From: Corynebacterium imitans
Lineage (GTDB): Bacteria > Actinomycetota > Actinomycetes > Mycobacteriales > Mycobacteriaceae
NCBI RefSeq assembly: GCF_000739455.1
Contig: NZ_CP009211.1
Span: forward strand, 124,001 to 188,000
Direction: 5' to 3'
DNA: 64,000 nucleotides
Of the stretch, positions 44,631-53,992 are shown one piece after another. The notes under the pieces were generated by a model that searched no databases, was not told the DNA's origin, and worked only from the letters and a program-made list of their open reading frames with translations. The position numbers were made by a program, and so were the translations under genes. Position 1 is the first letter of the stretch. Each line of letters opens with the position of its first letter.

Positions 44631-45911
44631 ATGGCACACACGCCGCTGACCGAGCTTACCCAGGAACAACTTGCTGAACTGGCAAAAGACGTCCGCGAGC
44701 AGTACGCCGCGCTTAAGGCGAAGGGGCTGAAGCTGGATCTGACGCGCGGCAAGCCGTCTACCGAGCAGCTCGACTTCGCCAACGAGCTCCTCGAGCTGCC
44801 GGGGAAGGACAACTACACGGACAGTGCGGGCACCGACGTGCGCAACTACGGCGGGGCAATCGGCATCCCGGACATCCGCAACCTGTGGGCCGAAGTACTG
44901 GGCGTGGATCCGTCGCTGGTGATCGCGGGCGATGCCTCCTCGCTGAACATCATGTTTGACCTGGTGTCCTACTCCTACATGTTCGGCAACAACGATTCGC
45001 CGCGCCCGTGGAAGGACGAGGAGAAGCTCAAGTGGATCTGCCCGGTTCCGGGCTATGACCGCCACTTCGCCATCACGGAGCTCTTCGGCTTCGAGATGCT
45101 TTCTGTGCCCATGGGCGAGCGCGGCCCTGACATGGACGCAGTCGAGGAGCTCGCGAAGGACCCGCAGGTCAAGGGCATGTGGACGGTGCCGACCTTTAGC
45201 AACCCCACCGGCACAGTGTTCTCGCGCGAGACCATCGAGCGTCTAGCAAAGATGGAAACTGGCGCGCCGGACTTCCGCATCGTGTGGGATAACGCTTACG
45301 CCGTCCACACGCTGACCGACGAGTTCCCGGAGAACCCGAACGTGCTTGAGATCGCCGCGGCCGCGGGCAACCCGAACCGTTTCTGGTACATGAGCTCGAC
45401 TTCCAAGATCACCCACGCGGGTTCGGGCGTCGCGTTCTTCGCCTCCTCGGCTGAGAATCTGGCTTGGTACAAGAAGATCGCCGGCGTGCGCGGGATCGGC
45501 CCGAACAAGGTCAACCAGCTCGCCCACGCCCGCTACTTCCACGACGCGGAGGGGGTGCGCGCGGTGATGCGCAAGCACGCCGGCTCGCTCGCCCCGAAAT
45601 TCGAGGCGGTCGATCGCGCGCTTGATGAACGCCTGGGCGGCTACGACATCGCGACCTGGACTCAGCCCGAGGGCGGCTACTTCGTCTCCCTCGACGTGCC
45701 GGAGGGCACCGCGACCCGCGTGTGGGAGCTGGCCAAGGAAGCAGGCATTAACCTCACGCAGGCAGGCTCGCCCTTCCCGCTGCACGACGATCCGCAGGAT
45801 CGCACCCTGCGCCTGGCTCCCTCGATGCCGCCGCTGGACGAGGTTGCCGAGGCCATGGACGGCGTCGCGCTGTGCGTCCTGCTCGCCGCGATCGAGCAGC
45901 GTGAGGCCTAA
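44631..45911 (+). CDS. aspT: Aspartate aminotransferase (AspT type)
   Basis: A 426-aa fold-type I aminotransferase of the corynebacterial AspT subgroup (DUF/MocR-like aspartate transaminases). It shows 'VPTFSNPTGTVFS', 'RIVWDNAYAVH' and the PLP lysine in 'YMSSTSKITHAGSGVAF'. It converts oxaloacetate to aspartate, the entry to the lysine/threonine pathway whose first two genes (lysC, asd) are also in the window. The start ATG at MAHTPLTEL is chosen; the frame is open upstream through tRNA-Ser but that part is not coding. Its end overlaps the start of the next gene. Confidence 0.9.
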   Translation: MAHTPLTELTQEQLAELAKDVREQYAALKAKGLKLDLTRGKPSTEQLDFANELLELPGKDNYTDSAGTDVRNYGGAIGIPDIRNLWAEVLGVDPSLVIAGDASSLNIMFDLVSYSYMFGNNDSPRPWKDEEKLKWICPVPGYDRHFAITELFGFEMLSVPMGERGPDMDAVEELAKDPQVKGMWTVPTFSNPTGTVFSRETIERLAKMETGAPDFRIVWDNAYAVHTLTDEFPENPNVLEIAAAAGNPNRFWYMSSTSKITHAGSGVAFFASSAENLAWYKKIAGVRGIGPNKVNQLAHARYFHDAEGVRAVMRKHAGSLAPKFEAVDRALDERLGGYDIATWTQPEGGYFVSLDVPEGTATRVWELAKEAGINLTQAGSPFPLHDDPQDRTLRLAPSMPPLDEVAEAMDGVALCVLLAAIEQREA

Positions 45912-46443
45912 CCAGGCCGCCGAGTGGCTCGGCTCGTTCTTTCCCGCCGAGCCCTCGCTTATCGACGCCCCACCAGCCCCCTTCCCAGCCCTCACTGCGG
46001 AAGGGATCGCCGCCACCTGTGGCTTCTCCGAGGTAGATACCGGGCTTGCCCTCGAGGGGGAGACAGGCACGGATGTGCGGTGTGAGCTGGTGGTGCGTGG
46101 TGGCGTCGAGAAGCAACTGCTCGGTGCCACCCTGGGGGCGGCGGCGGCGATGCTGCTCGAGCTCGGCGTGCCCGCGCAGCCCGGGGTTGGGCTGGAGCAC
46201 CTGCTGGATCGGGTGGAGCTGCCGGAGGGGGTGAGCGTGCGACACGGGTATTTGCGCGAGCCGCGCCTGTTTGACCAGGGCACGCCGCTTGTGCGCGAGC
46301 CCGGGCGGCTGACCCTGCTGCTGGAGCTGGCGCTGCTCACCGACGACGAGTACGCCATCGCCACGGAGCAGGGCGAGGCTGTCTTGGAGCGGCGGATGCG
46401 GCGCAGGGGAGCGGCAATGGCCGACTGGCACCGTGATGCCTAG
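45901..46443 (+). CDS. Hypothetical protein between aspT and dnaX
   Basis: About 180 aa, Leu/Glu-rich and soluble, with no motif I recognise. The GTG start at 45901 overlaps the aspT stop by 11 nt, and dnaX starts 11 bp after its end, so all three are probably co-transcribed. The N-terminal 'NQAAEWLGSFFPAEPSLIDA' may be the real start region, but other GTG codons are possible. Confidence 0.6.
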   Translation: MRPNQAAEWLGSFFPAEPSLIDAPPAPFPALTAEGIAATCGFSEVDTGLALEGETGTDVRCELVVRGGVEKQLLGATLGAAAAMLLELGVPAQPGVGLEHLLDRVELPEGVSVRHGYLREPRLFDQGTPLVREPGRLTLLLELALLTDDEYAIATEQGEAVLERRMRRRGAAMADWHRDA

Positions 46444-46454
46444 ACTTAGACGGC

Positions 46455-48629
46455 GTGGCTCTCTACCGGAAATATCGTCCCGCGACCTTTGGTGAAGTGA
46501 TCGGCCAAGAACAGGTCACCGTCCCGCTGTCCACAGCCCTGGACAACGGGCGTATCAACCACGCCTACCTGTTTTCCGGGCCGCGCGGCTGCGGCAAGAC
46601 CTCGTCTGCGCGCATCCTCGCGCGCTCCCTGAACTGCGTGGAGGGGCCGACCTCGACCCCATGCGGGGTGTGCGAGTCCTGCCGCTCGCTCGCGCCGGGC
46701 GGCTCCGGCAACTTGGACGTGATGGAGCTGGACGCGGCCTCGCACGGCGGCGTCGACGATATGCGTGATCTGCGCGAGCGCGCCATGTTCGCGCCTGCGG
46801 AGTCGCGCTACCGCGTCTTCATCATCGATGAGGCGCACATGATTTCCCAGTCCGGTAACAACGCGCTGCTGAAGATTGTGGAGGAGCCGCCGGAGCACCT
46901 CATCTTCATCTTCGCCACCACCGAGCCGGAAAAGATGCTGGGCACGATCCGCTCGCGCACCCACAACTACCCGTTCCGCCTGCTCACCCCGCAGGCGATG
47001 CGCGAACTGCTCGAGGGCGTGGTGGCCGAAGAAGGTGCCAAGGTTGAGGAGAGCGTCTACCCGCTGATTATCCGCGCGGGCGGCGGCTCCCCGCGCGATA
47101 CGCTGTCTGTTTTGGACCAGCTGCTCGCCGGCGCGGGCCCCGACGGGCTGACCTACGACTTGGCGTTGCCGCTTTTGGGCGTCACCGACCTCTCGCTTCT
47201 CGACGGCGCAATCGACGCCCTCGCCGCACGCGACGCGTCCGCGATCTTCCACACCATCGATAACGTCATCGAGTCCGGCCACGAGCCGCGCCGCTTCGCC
47301 CTCGACCTGCTCGACCGGCTCCGCGACCTGCTCGTGGTGCGCACCGTGCCCGATGCCGTTGGGCAAGGGCTTGTCGACGCCCCCGTGGACCGCGCCGACG
47401 TCCTGCGCGCCGAAGCCGAACAATTCAGCCCCGCGCAGCTGTCCGCCCTGGCCACGGAGGTCAACGACCGCATCGCTGACCTGCGCGGCGCGACCTCCCC
47501 GCGCCTGCTGCTCGAGGTGATGATGGCGCACCTGCTCACCCTGGGCGAGAGCGTCGCAGCGCAGCCAAGTGCTGGCGCTGCTGGGGTTGGTGCTCCGTCT
47601 GGTGGGAACGCTGGCGGAACTTCTGGCGCGGGCGCGGCAGCTGCTGCGGCGGCCGCCGCTGCCGCTGCAGCTTCGGGCCAGGTGCGCAGTAAGTCGACCC
47701 CGCCGCCGCAGCCGGCACCGCCGGTACGGAAACCGGAGCCAGCTCAACCTGCACAGCCTGCTCAGCCAGCTCAACCTGCACAGCCTGAGCCCGAGCAGCC
47801 GAAGCCAGCTGAACCGCAGCCGGAGACCTCGCAACCTGAACCCGCACAGTCCGAGCCCGCTGCAAGCCCAGCAGGCACAGAGAGCACAGACCTGGACGCG
47901 CTCTACGACCGCGTGGTGCGCGACTGGACCACCCTGCGACAGTCGGTGGGCGAGCGCAACAAGGTCGCCGAAATCATGCTTACCGAGGCGAAACCGCTCG
48001 GGATGGACGGCGAGACGCTCGTGATCGGCCACAACACCGGCGCGCTTGCCGAGCGCATCAACTCTGAGCGCAACAACGCCGACATCGTGGCGGTGTTTGA
48101 AGAAAAGCTTGGGTACCGGGTCGCGGTGCGCTGCGTGGTGGGCACCAGCCCGGAGGCGGCGAACGTGCAGCCGCGGCAGCAACCGCGCGCGGAGCAGGTG
48201 TGGAACCCGAACAAGGGCAAGGGATCGAACGAGCCCTCGCCCGAGGAGCCTGCGGGGGCCAAACCTGAGGAACCTACACCACCTGCAACGCCGCGGCCCA
48301 ACCCCGGTGCGCAGGCCCGTGCCGAGGCCAACGACTGGAAGGCCGCGGCGCAGGCCGCAAGCCGTAAAGCCGCCGAGAAGGCGCAGCGCGAGCGCGACGA
48401 GATCCCGCTGCCGCCCGAGCCGATGGACGACGAGCCCGACTACGACCCCTATGCCTCCGGTGCTGCGCCCCTGCCGCAGGACCCGGCGGCCGCGCCGTAT
48501 ACGCGGGAGGAAGAGGAGCGCGATATGGCCGAGCAGGCCCTCTCGGAGGAGGGCACGCTTGACCACCGCGACGCCACCGAGGTTGCCATGGAGCTGCTGA
48601 GTAAGGAGCTCGGCGCGAAGCCGCTGTAG
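46455..48629 (+). CDS. dnaX: DNA polymerase III subunit gamma/tau
   Basis: The protein has 724 aa. The AAA+ clamp-loader domain (about 1-370) contains Walker A 'GPRGCGKTSSARIL' and a zinc module (CVEGPTSTPCGVCESC). Walker B is in 'RVFIIDEAHM', the SRC-like motif in 'GTIRSRTHNYPFRLL' and sensor 2 in 'GGGSPRDTLS'. A Pro/Ala/Gln-rich linker (about 370-470) and a tau-like C-terminal part follow. It loads the sliding clamp and couples polymerase to helicase. The start is GTG. I see no A-rich slippery site like that of E. coli, so only the long form is expected. Confidence 0.93.
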   Translation: MALYRKYRPATFGEVIGQEQVTVPLSTALDNGRINHAYLFSGPRGCGKTSSARILARSLNCVEGPTSTPCGVCESCRSLAPGGSGNLDVMELDAASHGGVDDMRDLRERAMFAPAESRYRVFIIDEAHMISQSGNNALLKIVEEPPEHLIFIFATTEPEKMLGTIRSRTHNYPFRLLTPQAMRELLEGVVAEEGAKVEESVYPLIIRAGGGSPRDTLSVLDQLLAGAGPDGLTYDLALPLLGVTDLSLLDGAIDALAARDASAIFHTIDNVIESGHEPRRFALDLLDRLRDLLVVRTVPDAVGQGLVDAPVDRADVLRAEAEQFSPAQLSALATEVNDRIADLRGATSPRLLLEVMMAHLLTLGESVAAQPSAGAAGVGAPSGGNAGGTSGAGAAAAAAAAAAAAASGQVRSKSTPPPQPAPPVRKPEPAQPAQPAQPAQPAQPEPEQPKPAEPQPETSQPEPAQSEPAASPAGTESTDLDALYDRVVRDWTTLRQSVGERNKVAEIMLTEAKPLGMDGETLVIGHNTGALAERINSERNNADIVAVFEEKLGYRVAVRCVVGTSPEAANVQPRQQPRAEQVWNPNKGKGSNEPSPEEPAGAKPEEPTPPATPRPNPGAQARAEANDWKAAAQAASRKAAEKAQRERDEIPLPPEPMDDEPDYDPYASGAAPLPQDPAAAPYTREEEERDMAEQALSEEGTLDHRDATEVAMELLSKELGAKPL

Positions 48630-48736
48630 CGTGGCGTTCGCTGTCAGCAAGCAGGAGCTGAATGACGCGGGGATGCGGGTACACTAGTGCCTAAACATCG
48701 CCCGCGAGGAAAACAAACGTAGAAAGGTTGCTCAAC

Positions 48737-49123
48737 ATGACTGAGCCGAACATGCCGACCGATATGCAGGACCTCATCCGCCAGGCAGCGGAGGTCCAGG
48801 CACAGCTGCAGCAGGCACAGCAGGAGCTGCTGGCTACTGAGGTCACCGGCACCGCCGGTGGCGAGCTGGTGAAGGTCACCATGACCGGTGGCGCAGAGAT
48901 CACCAACCTGGAGATCAAGCCGGAGGCAGTGGACCCGGAGGACGTGGAGTCCCTGCAGGACCTCATCCTCGCCGCGTACCGCGATGCGCACAACAAGGCG
49001 GGCCAGCTCGCGCAGGAGAAGATCGGCCCGCTGACCGGCGGCTCCGGCCTGGGCCAGCAGGGCGGCCCGACCGGCGGCCAGCCCGCAGGTGAGGGCGAGA
49101 TTCCCTTCGGCGGCATTTTCTAA
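48737..49123 (+). CDS. YbaB/EbfC family nucleoid-associated protein
   Basis: A 128-aa protein of the YbaB/EbfC family: an N-terminal helix rich in Gln ('VQAQLQQAQQELLATEV'), the central strand pair 'GGELVKVTMTGGAEITNLEI' and a Gly-rich tail. Members dimerise as tweezers and bind DNA. The gene sits between dnaX and recR as in most bacteria. The start MTEPNMPT follows AGAAAGG; an upstream ATG three codons earlier is less well placed. Confidence 0.9.
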   Translation: MTEPNMPTDMQDLIRQAAEVQAQLQQAQQELLATEVTGTAGGELVKVTMTGGAEITNLEIKPEAVDPEDVESLQDLILAAYRDAHNKAGQLAQEKIGPLTGGSGLGQQGGPTGGQPAGEGEIPFGGIF

Positions 49124-49142
49124 ACCCGCGTAAAGCTCTCAT

Positions 49143-49169
49143 AAGCGCCTGGCCGTGGGCCGGGCGCTT
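49143..49169 (+). terminator. Hairpin between YbaB gene and recR
   Basis: AAGCGCC pairs with GGCGCTT around a 13-nt loop; the T-run is weak. It may reduce read-through into recR. Confidence 0.5.
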
Positions 49170-49199
49170 TGGCGTGTAAAGAGTCAAGGAGGCACCGCC

Positions 49200-49826
49200 A
49201 TGTTTGAAGGCCCGCTGCAGGACCTTATCGACGAGTTCTCGCGCCTACCCGGCGTCGGGCCCAAATCAGCCCAGCGCATTGCCTTCCACCTACTCAAGAC
49301 CGAGCCGGAGGATATCGACCGGCTGCGCGCAGCGCTGGCTGCGGTGCGAGATGGGGTGACGTTCTGCCGGATCTGTAACAACGTCTCCCGCGAGGAAGTC
49401 TGCCGCATCTGCGCCGATTCCGGCCGCGATGCCACGACCGTGTGCGTGGTGGAGGACGCGAAGGATATCCAGGTCATCGAGCGCACCGGCGAGTACTCCG
49501 GGCGCTATCACGTGCTCGGCGGGGCGCTCGACCCGCTGGCGAACGTCGGCCCGAAGGACCTGGCGATCGCGCCACTGCTCAAGCGCATTGGCGGTGTTCT
49601 GCCGGACTTGGAGGGGGAGGAGTCCCCGCAGGTCAAGGAGGTGATCCTCGCGACCGACCCGGATACCGAGGGCGAGGCGACCGCCTCCTACCTGGTGCGC
49701 CTGCTCAAGGACTTCCCGGAGCTGACGATCTCTCGTCTCGCGTCCGGTATGCCGTTGGGCGGGGACTTGGAGTTTGTTGACGAGCTCACGCTCTCGCGCG
49801 CACTCAGCGGCCGGTTGAAGCTCTAA
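49200..49826 (+). CDS. recR: Recombination protein RecR
   Basis: A 208-aa protein with N-terminal HhH ('[20 protein letters not shown]'), the C4 zinc finger ([16 protein letters not shown]) and a Toprim domain ('[20 protein letters not shown]', '[14 protein letters not shown]'). It works with RecF and RecO to load RecA on gaps. The start ATG follows AAGGAGG. It is the last gene of the rightward dnaX group and is convergent with gatD. Confidence 0.95.
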   Translation: MFEGPLQDLIDEFSRLPGVGPKSAQRIAFHLLKTEPEDIDRLRAALAAVRDGVTFCRICNNVSREEVCRICADSGRDATTVCVVEDAKDIQVIERTGEYSGRYHVLGGALDPLANVGPKDLAIAPLLKRIGGVLPDLEGEESPQVKEVILATDPDTEGEATASYLVRLLKDFPELTISRLASGMPLGGDLEFVDELTLSRALSGRLKL

Positions 49827-49827
49827 G

Positions 49828-50529
49828 CTACTTCAGCCGCTCTGCGCGCAGCTCGTCCACCACGTCCAGCTCAAGCGGTGTGAGCTCGGCGGGATCCACG
49901 CCGAGAGCGCGGGCGAGCAGCAGATCCGCCAGCTCCGGGTTGCGGGCCAGCACGGGACCGTGCATGTAGGTAGCGATCACGCTGCCCTGGACCACGCCCT
50001 CCGCCGTGCCATCTAGGTTGCCCACGCCGCGGGTGACCCGGCCGAGCGGCTGGGCGTCGGGGCCGAGCACGGTGCCGCCCATGTGGTTTTCAAACCCGGT
50101 CAACGGCGCGGTAAGTGGCGCTTGCGGGGTGGTGATCACTTCGCCGATGGCGCGGGAGGAAAGGGGGGTGGTGGTGGCGTCGAGAAGCGAGATGCCCTTG
50201 ACCTCGCGGCCGCCAGCGTTGAAGGAGTGGCCGAGCACCTGCAGGCCCGCGCAGATCGCCAGGATCGGGGTGCCCCTGTCGGCGGCGCGCTGCAGGCCGG
50301 GGGAGGACGTCAGGCGCTCCGCGGCGAGGATCTGGGCGGTGTCTTCGCCGCCGCCGAGGGTGTAGACGTCGCAGTCGTCGGTGATGTCGTCGGTGAGCAG
50401 GAAGGGGCGGATTTCTGCATCGAGGCCGCGCATGCGGGCGCGCTGGCGCAGCACGAGCGCGTTGCCGTCGTCGCCGTAGGTGCCCAAAACGTCCGGCAGA
50501 ATCAGGCCGATTGTCAGTTGCTTAGCCAC
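49828..50529 (-). CDS. gatD: Lipid II isoglutaminyl synthase, glutaminase subunit GatD
   Basis: A 233-aa class I-like glutamine amidotransferase. The nucleophile Cys is in 'LAICAGLQVLGHSF' and the catalytic His in 'ATYMHGPVL'. It supplies ammonia to MurT for amidation of D-Glu in the peptidoglycan stem. The start is GTG. Its first codons overlap the end of murT by 8 nt, as expected for a complex whose subunits are made together. Confidence 0.92.
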   Translation of the reverse strand: MAKQLTIGLILPDVLGTYGDDGNALVLRQRARMRGLDAEIRPFLLTDDITDDCDVYTLGGGEDTAQILAAERLTSSPGLQRAADRGTPILAICAGLQVLGHSFNAGGREVKGISLLDATTTPLSSRAIGEVITTPQAPLTAPLTGFENHMGGTVLGPDAQPLGRVTRGVGNLDGTAEGVVQGSVIATYMHGPVLARNPELADLLLARALGVDPAELTPLELDVVDELRAERLK

Positions 50530-51799
50530 GGTAGTCCTCCTGCTTCGCCATATCCCGTTTCAGATCGCGGAACGCGGTGTAGTTCGCCAGCACCTCCACG
50601 CGGCCCGGCGGGCAGGCGCGAATCGCCTTCACCACGTCGTGGACCAGCTCGTGTTCGATGCCCGCGTACAGCAGGCGCACGGCTAGGTCCGTGCCGCGCT
50701 CGCCGGCGGCATTGACCGCGATGCCGTCGAAGTCCTCAAACTTCACGTCCCACAGCCAGGACACGTCAGCGCCGTCGCCCTGCTGCGCGTTGACGGCGAT
50801 GACCACGCCGTCGGCGTCGCGGTCGAGCATGGTCAACGCCTCCTGCCAGCCGGCCGGATTCTTGGCCAAAAGCAGGCGCACCTCGTGCTCGCCGAGGTGG
50901 ACTGTGGCGTAGCGGCCCGCGACGTTGTCCACGCCCTCGACGGCGCGCACCGCCTTGTCCAGGGGCACGTCATAGGCCTCGACCGCGGCCGCCACGGCCT
51001 GGGCGGCGTTGCCTCGGTTGGCACGCCCGGGCAGAGTCAGGTTCATGGGCACCTCGCCGTGCGGGGTAGTGAGGCTGTGCTTATCGACGGTGTACGTCGG
51101 CTCGGGGCGGCGAAATTCGGTGCCATCCGCGAGTTTTTCGGTGGCGTACCAGTCGCCGTCCGGGGTGCGTACCACCGAGCCCGCGCCGCGCGGGTTAGTC
51201 ACCGAATCGTTGACCCAGCCTGCACCGGCAGCAACCCACACCACGTTCGGGTGGCCCCAGGCCACCGAGGTCATGAGCACGTCGTCGCAGTTGGCAATCA
51301 CCGTCATCTCCGGGTGGGCCTCGACGCAGGCGCGCAGGGCGCGCTCGATCTTGTTGATCTCGCCCACGCGGTCGAGCTGGTCGCGCGAGAGATTCAACAG
51401 TACGAGCGCGTTCGGGTTGAGGCTGTCGGCCACGTGCGGCACGTGCAGTTCGTCGACTTCCAAGGCGATGAGGTTGGCGTCTTGGCCCGCCATGAGCGCG
51501 GAGATGATGCCGGCGTCCATATTGTCGCCGCCTTCGTTCGTCGCCACGGTGTGGGTCGTGCGCAGCGCCTGCACGAGCATGCGGGTCGTGGTGGACTTGC
51601 CGTTTGTGCCGGTGACCAGCACCGTGGGGCGGCCGCGGCCCAACCCGTCCATGATGTTGGGGTCGATGGCACCTGCGACCAGGCCGCCGATCATGCCGCC
51701 GGCACCACGGCCGGTGGCGCGCGAGGCGGAAGTCGCAAGCTGTGCTGCTGCGAGCGCGGTTTTCGTGCGGATGCGGCTGAAGCGTCCTCTCGGATTCAT
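50522..51799 (-). CDS. murT: Lipid II isoglutaminyl synthase, Mur-ligase subunit MurT, without the Cys4 zinc ribbon
   Basis: A 425-aa Mur-ligase-like protein with P-loop 'VLVTGTNGKSTTTRML' and the C-terminal MurT domain. It activates the alpha-carboxyl of D-iGlu in lipid II with ATP for amidation by GatD-derived ammonia. MurT of staphylococci and streptococci has a Cys4 zinc ribbon inserted in the central domain. Here the equivalent stretch reads 'NPRGAGSVVRTPDGDWYATE' with no cysteines. All other core motifs are present. The gene overlaps gatD and is separated by about 10 bp from the exonuclease-like gene. Confidence 0.92.
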   Translation of the reverse strand: MNPRGRFSRIRTKTALAAAQLATSASRATGRGAGGMIGGLVAGAIDPNIMDGLGRGRPTVLVTGTNGKSTTTRMLVQALRTTHTVATNEGGDNMDAGIISALMAGQDANLIALEVDELHVPHVADSLNPNALVLLNLSRDQLDRVGEINKIERALRACVEAHPEMTVIANCDDVLMTSVAWGHPNVVWVAAGAGWVNDSVTNPRGAGSVVRTPDGDWYATEKLADGTEFRRPEPTYTVDKHSLTTPHGEVPMNLTLPGRANRGNAAQAVAAAVEAYDVPLDKAVRAVEGVDNVAGRYATVHLGEHEVRLLLAKNPAGWQEALTMLDRDADGVVIAVNAQQGDGADVSWLWDVKFEDFDGIAVNAAGERGTDLAVRLLYAGIEHELVHDVVKAIRACPPGRVEVLANYTAFRDLKRDMAKQEDYRG

Positions 51800-51809
51800 G
51801 CGCTCTACG

Positions 51810-52820
51810 TTAGTCCACGCTTATTGCAGAACCCATCTCCTCCACGGCCTGCAAAAACTCCTCGCCGGTGAGGATCGGGATGTCCTTGCGGTGTCCGTGC
51901 ATCGCCTTGCCCCGCAGCTCGGCTCCCTTCGCCAGGGCATCGGAGACCACCACCGAGCTTTCGCGGCCGAGCTTTTCGGTGTAGGTCAGGCCGGCGCGTA
52001 CGGCGGCGTCGATAAGCGTGTCCGGTTCGAGCGCCACATCGTCGGTGACCACGACAACCATGCCTTTTTTCAGGCCGGATTCCTTGGTGTATTTGCCGGG
52101 GTTGTCCGCGGCCGCGCCAGCGTTTTCCGCATCCACGCGCACGGTGGAGCGCTGCAGGCCGAAACGGTCCGGTGCCAGCTCGTCCGGAGTCCGGCCGGTG
52201 ACGTCGCCGCGCTCGCGCAGCTGCAAGAACATCGCCACCAGCTTCAGCGTCTGCTCGCGGGAGAGCTCCGCCTCCGGGCGGCCCGCGCGCTCCACGGAGG
52301 CGATCGGGGACTCGGAGGCCACGCCGATCACATCCGCGACCGCATTGATGCGCAGGTCAGTGGGGATCTCGCCTTGGCGACGCGCCACGGCAAGCAGGTC
52401 CACGATCTCCGTGGGGCGCGGCACGTGCCCCACCCGCTGGCGGCGGCGCCCGTTGCGCTTCTTCCGGGAGCGGTTCGCGCGTGCGGCGGCGCTCATTGCG
52501 CGGCGCGCCTCGCTCACGATGAAGCCCCAGGTGGTGGGGGCGTCGAAGGTGATGAGCGTGCGGTCGTCGAGAAGCTTATCCAGCGTTTTTAAAAACCTGC
52601 TGAAGCGCGGCGACTGCGCCACCTCGTGCGCGCTTAAACCGTGCGTGTGGCGGGGGCCCGGATCGCAGCCGGGGTTGATCACGGTGTGGAATTCCTCGCC
52701 CACGCGCCCGCCATCATCAAAGGTCACGGCATCGATGGTGAGGATCCGCCCGGTTGACGGGTGGATGCCCGTCGTCTGCGCGTAGAGCGCGACATAGGGG
52801 TAGGGATCATTCGATGTCAT
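51810..52820 (-). CDS. DnaQ-like exonuclease-fold protein with BRCT-like domain, probably inactive
   Basis: A 336-aa protein. The N-terminal part follows the DnaQ/RNase T fold (1-165: 'INPGCDPGPRHTHGLSAHEV'), and the C-terminal part ('LKKGMVVVVTDDVALEPDTL' and onwards) looks like a BRCT domain. The first acidic motif, normally D-x-E-T-T-G, reads 'LYAQTTGIHP', so Asp and Glu are lost. The second motif, normally HN-x-x-FD, reads 'TFDAPTTWGFI'. A Lys/Arg-rich insert (about 110-130) may bind nucleic acid. Nuclease activity is unlikely; a scaffolding role is inferred. Confidence 0.8.
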   Translation of the reverse strand: MTSNDPYPYVALYAQTTGIHPSTGRILTIDAVTFDDGGRVGEEFHTVINPGCDPGPRHTHGLSAHEVAQSPRFSRFLKTLDKLLDDRTLITFDAPTTWGFIVSEARRAMSAAARANRSRKKRNGRRRQRVGHVPRPTEIVDLLAVARRQGEIPTDLRINAVADVIGVASESPIASVERAGRPEAELSREQTLKLVAMFLQLRERGDVTGRTPDELAPDRFGLQRSTVRVDAENAGAAADNPGKYTKESGLKKGMVVVVTDDVALEPDTLIDAAVRAGLTYTEKLGRESSVVVSDALAKGAELRGKAMHGHRKDIPILTGEEFLQAVEEMGSAISVD

Positions 52821-52855
52821 TGTTCAGAGTCTAGCCGGGCCTGGCAGCGGCGAAG

Positions 52856-53992
52856 CTACTCGGCCGGGGCAGACTCCGAAGGGGCCTCTTCCTGAGCCTC
52901 CGCGACTGGGGGCTCATACGCCGGCATCGCATTATTATCGCCGACCCACTGCGAGGAAATCGCGATCACGCCCGCGACGATCAGCAGGATCAGGATGGCA
53001 CCCGCAGTCAGGCAGATCGGGTGCAGGGCGTGCTTCAACTGCGCGATCCGTTCCGCTTCGTCCTGCTCGGCCTGGGACGGGGCCTCAGGTGTCGACTCGG
53101 CGGCGAGCGCGGCCTGCGCTGCGTCCTGATCCGCCTTGAACTGCGCGTCCGGAGCAGTCACCGGCGGTGCCGGGGGAGCCTCCGGGGCCTGTGCCTCGTG
53201 GTGCTCGGCACCGCCGACGCTGGCAGCGGTGCTCGCGCCGACGGACACGAGCTCCGGCAGGCGCTCGGCCTCCGCGAGCGGCAGGTAGGGCACAGGGGAG
53301 AGTGCCTGCGGGGCACCGAGCTCCTGGACGCCGTCGAGGTCGACCGTCAGCTTCGCGCCACCCGCGGCGGGGGCGTGATAGCCGCGCACCGCCATGGCCA
53401 GGCCGCGGCGCTCGAGGTTACGCAGCGTCGGGGTGATCTCCGAGGCGGTGCGGCTATCCAGACGCCCGACCACGCCGTTGCCCAGGGAGGCGACGACGTC
53501 CCCGGCTTTGTCGAACTCGATGCGTACGAGCAGACTCATGCAGTCATCGACGTCGCGCTCGGCGGCGTCCGGGTAGTAGAGCACCGTCCGCGGGCCGTTG
53601 CCTTCCAGCAGGGCCCAGGGCTCCAGCGGCGGCTCGTTCGCGGGGATGCACAGGCCCGGGCGGGGGAGGCGGAGGCTCAAGGCGACGCCGCCCTCGTCGA
53701 AACGCTCGGCGCGTGCGGTGACCTCCGGCGTGAGATTCGCCGCCGTGATGTGTGCGAGCTCCGGGTACTCCAGGGCTTCTTCCTCGGGGAAGGTGCTGAG
53801 GATGCTGCCGTTGTGCTCGACGTAGAAGCCGAGATCCTCGCCGCGCTGCAGGAGCGTGACCTGTACGTCGGTGGTGTCTGCGCCAGCGTTATCCAACAAT
53901 CGGGCCACCAGCGCAGTATCCACGTCAATAGTGGGAATGCTGTGCACTGCGCCGATTCCGTGGTCGGGGACCACGTAGTTGGGGGTCCGCAT
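52856..53992 (-). CDS. Hypothetical single-span membrane protein
   Basis: About 378 aa. A soluble N-terminal region (1-260) is followed by an Ala/Pro/Glu-rich linker, then one hydrophobic segment (about 330-352, 'AGAILILLIVAGVIAISS') and a short acidic C-terminal tail. There is no signal peptide, so the N-terminal domain is probably cytoplasmic and the tail outside. The start at MRTPNYVV is chosen over one 12 codons upstream. I do not recognise the family. It lies in the conserved stretch between the dnaQ-like gene and leuA. Confidence 0.68.
   Translation of the reverse strand: MRTPNYVVPDHGIGAVHSIPTIDVDTALVARLLDNAGADTTDVQVTLLQRGEDLGFYVEHNGSILSTFPEEEALEYPELAHITAANLTPEVTARAERFDEGGVALSLRLPRPGLCIPANEPPLEPWALLEGNGPRTVLYYPDAAERDVDDCMSLLVRIEFDKAGDVVASLGNGVVGRLDSRTASEITPTLRNLERRGLAMAVRGYHAPAAGGAKLTVDLDGVQELGAPQALSPVPYLPLAEAERLPELVSVGASTAASVGGAEHHEAQAPEAPPAPPVTAPDAQFKADQDAAQAALAAESTPEAPSQAEQDEAERIAQLKHALHPICLTAGAILILLIVAGVIAISSQWVGDNNAMPAYEPPVAEAQEEAPSESAPAE

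Noticed and set aside
46455..48629. Programmed frameshift in dnaX producing a short gamma form
   Set aside because: No A-rich slippery heptamer with a following stem was found in the coding region.
46446..48650. 734-codon open frame antisense to dnaX
   Set aside because: The plus-strand frame encodes an unmistakable clamp loader. The antisense product is Arg/Leu/Gly-rich without motifs.
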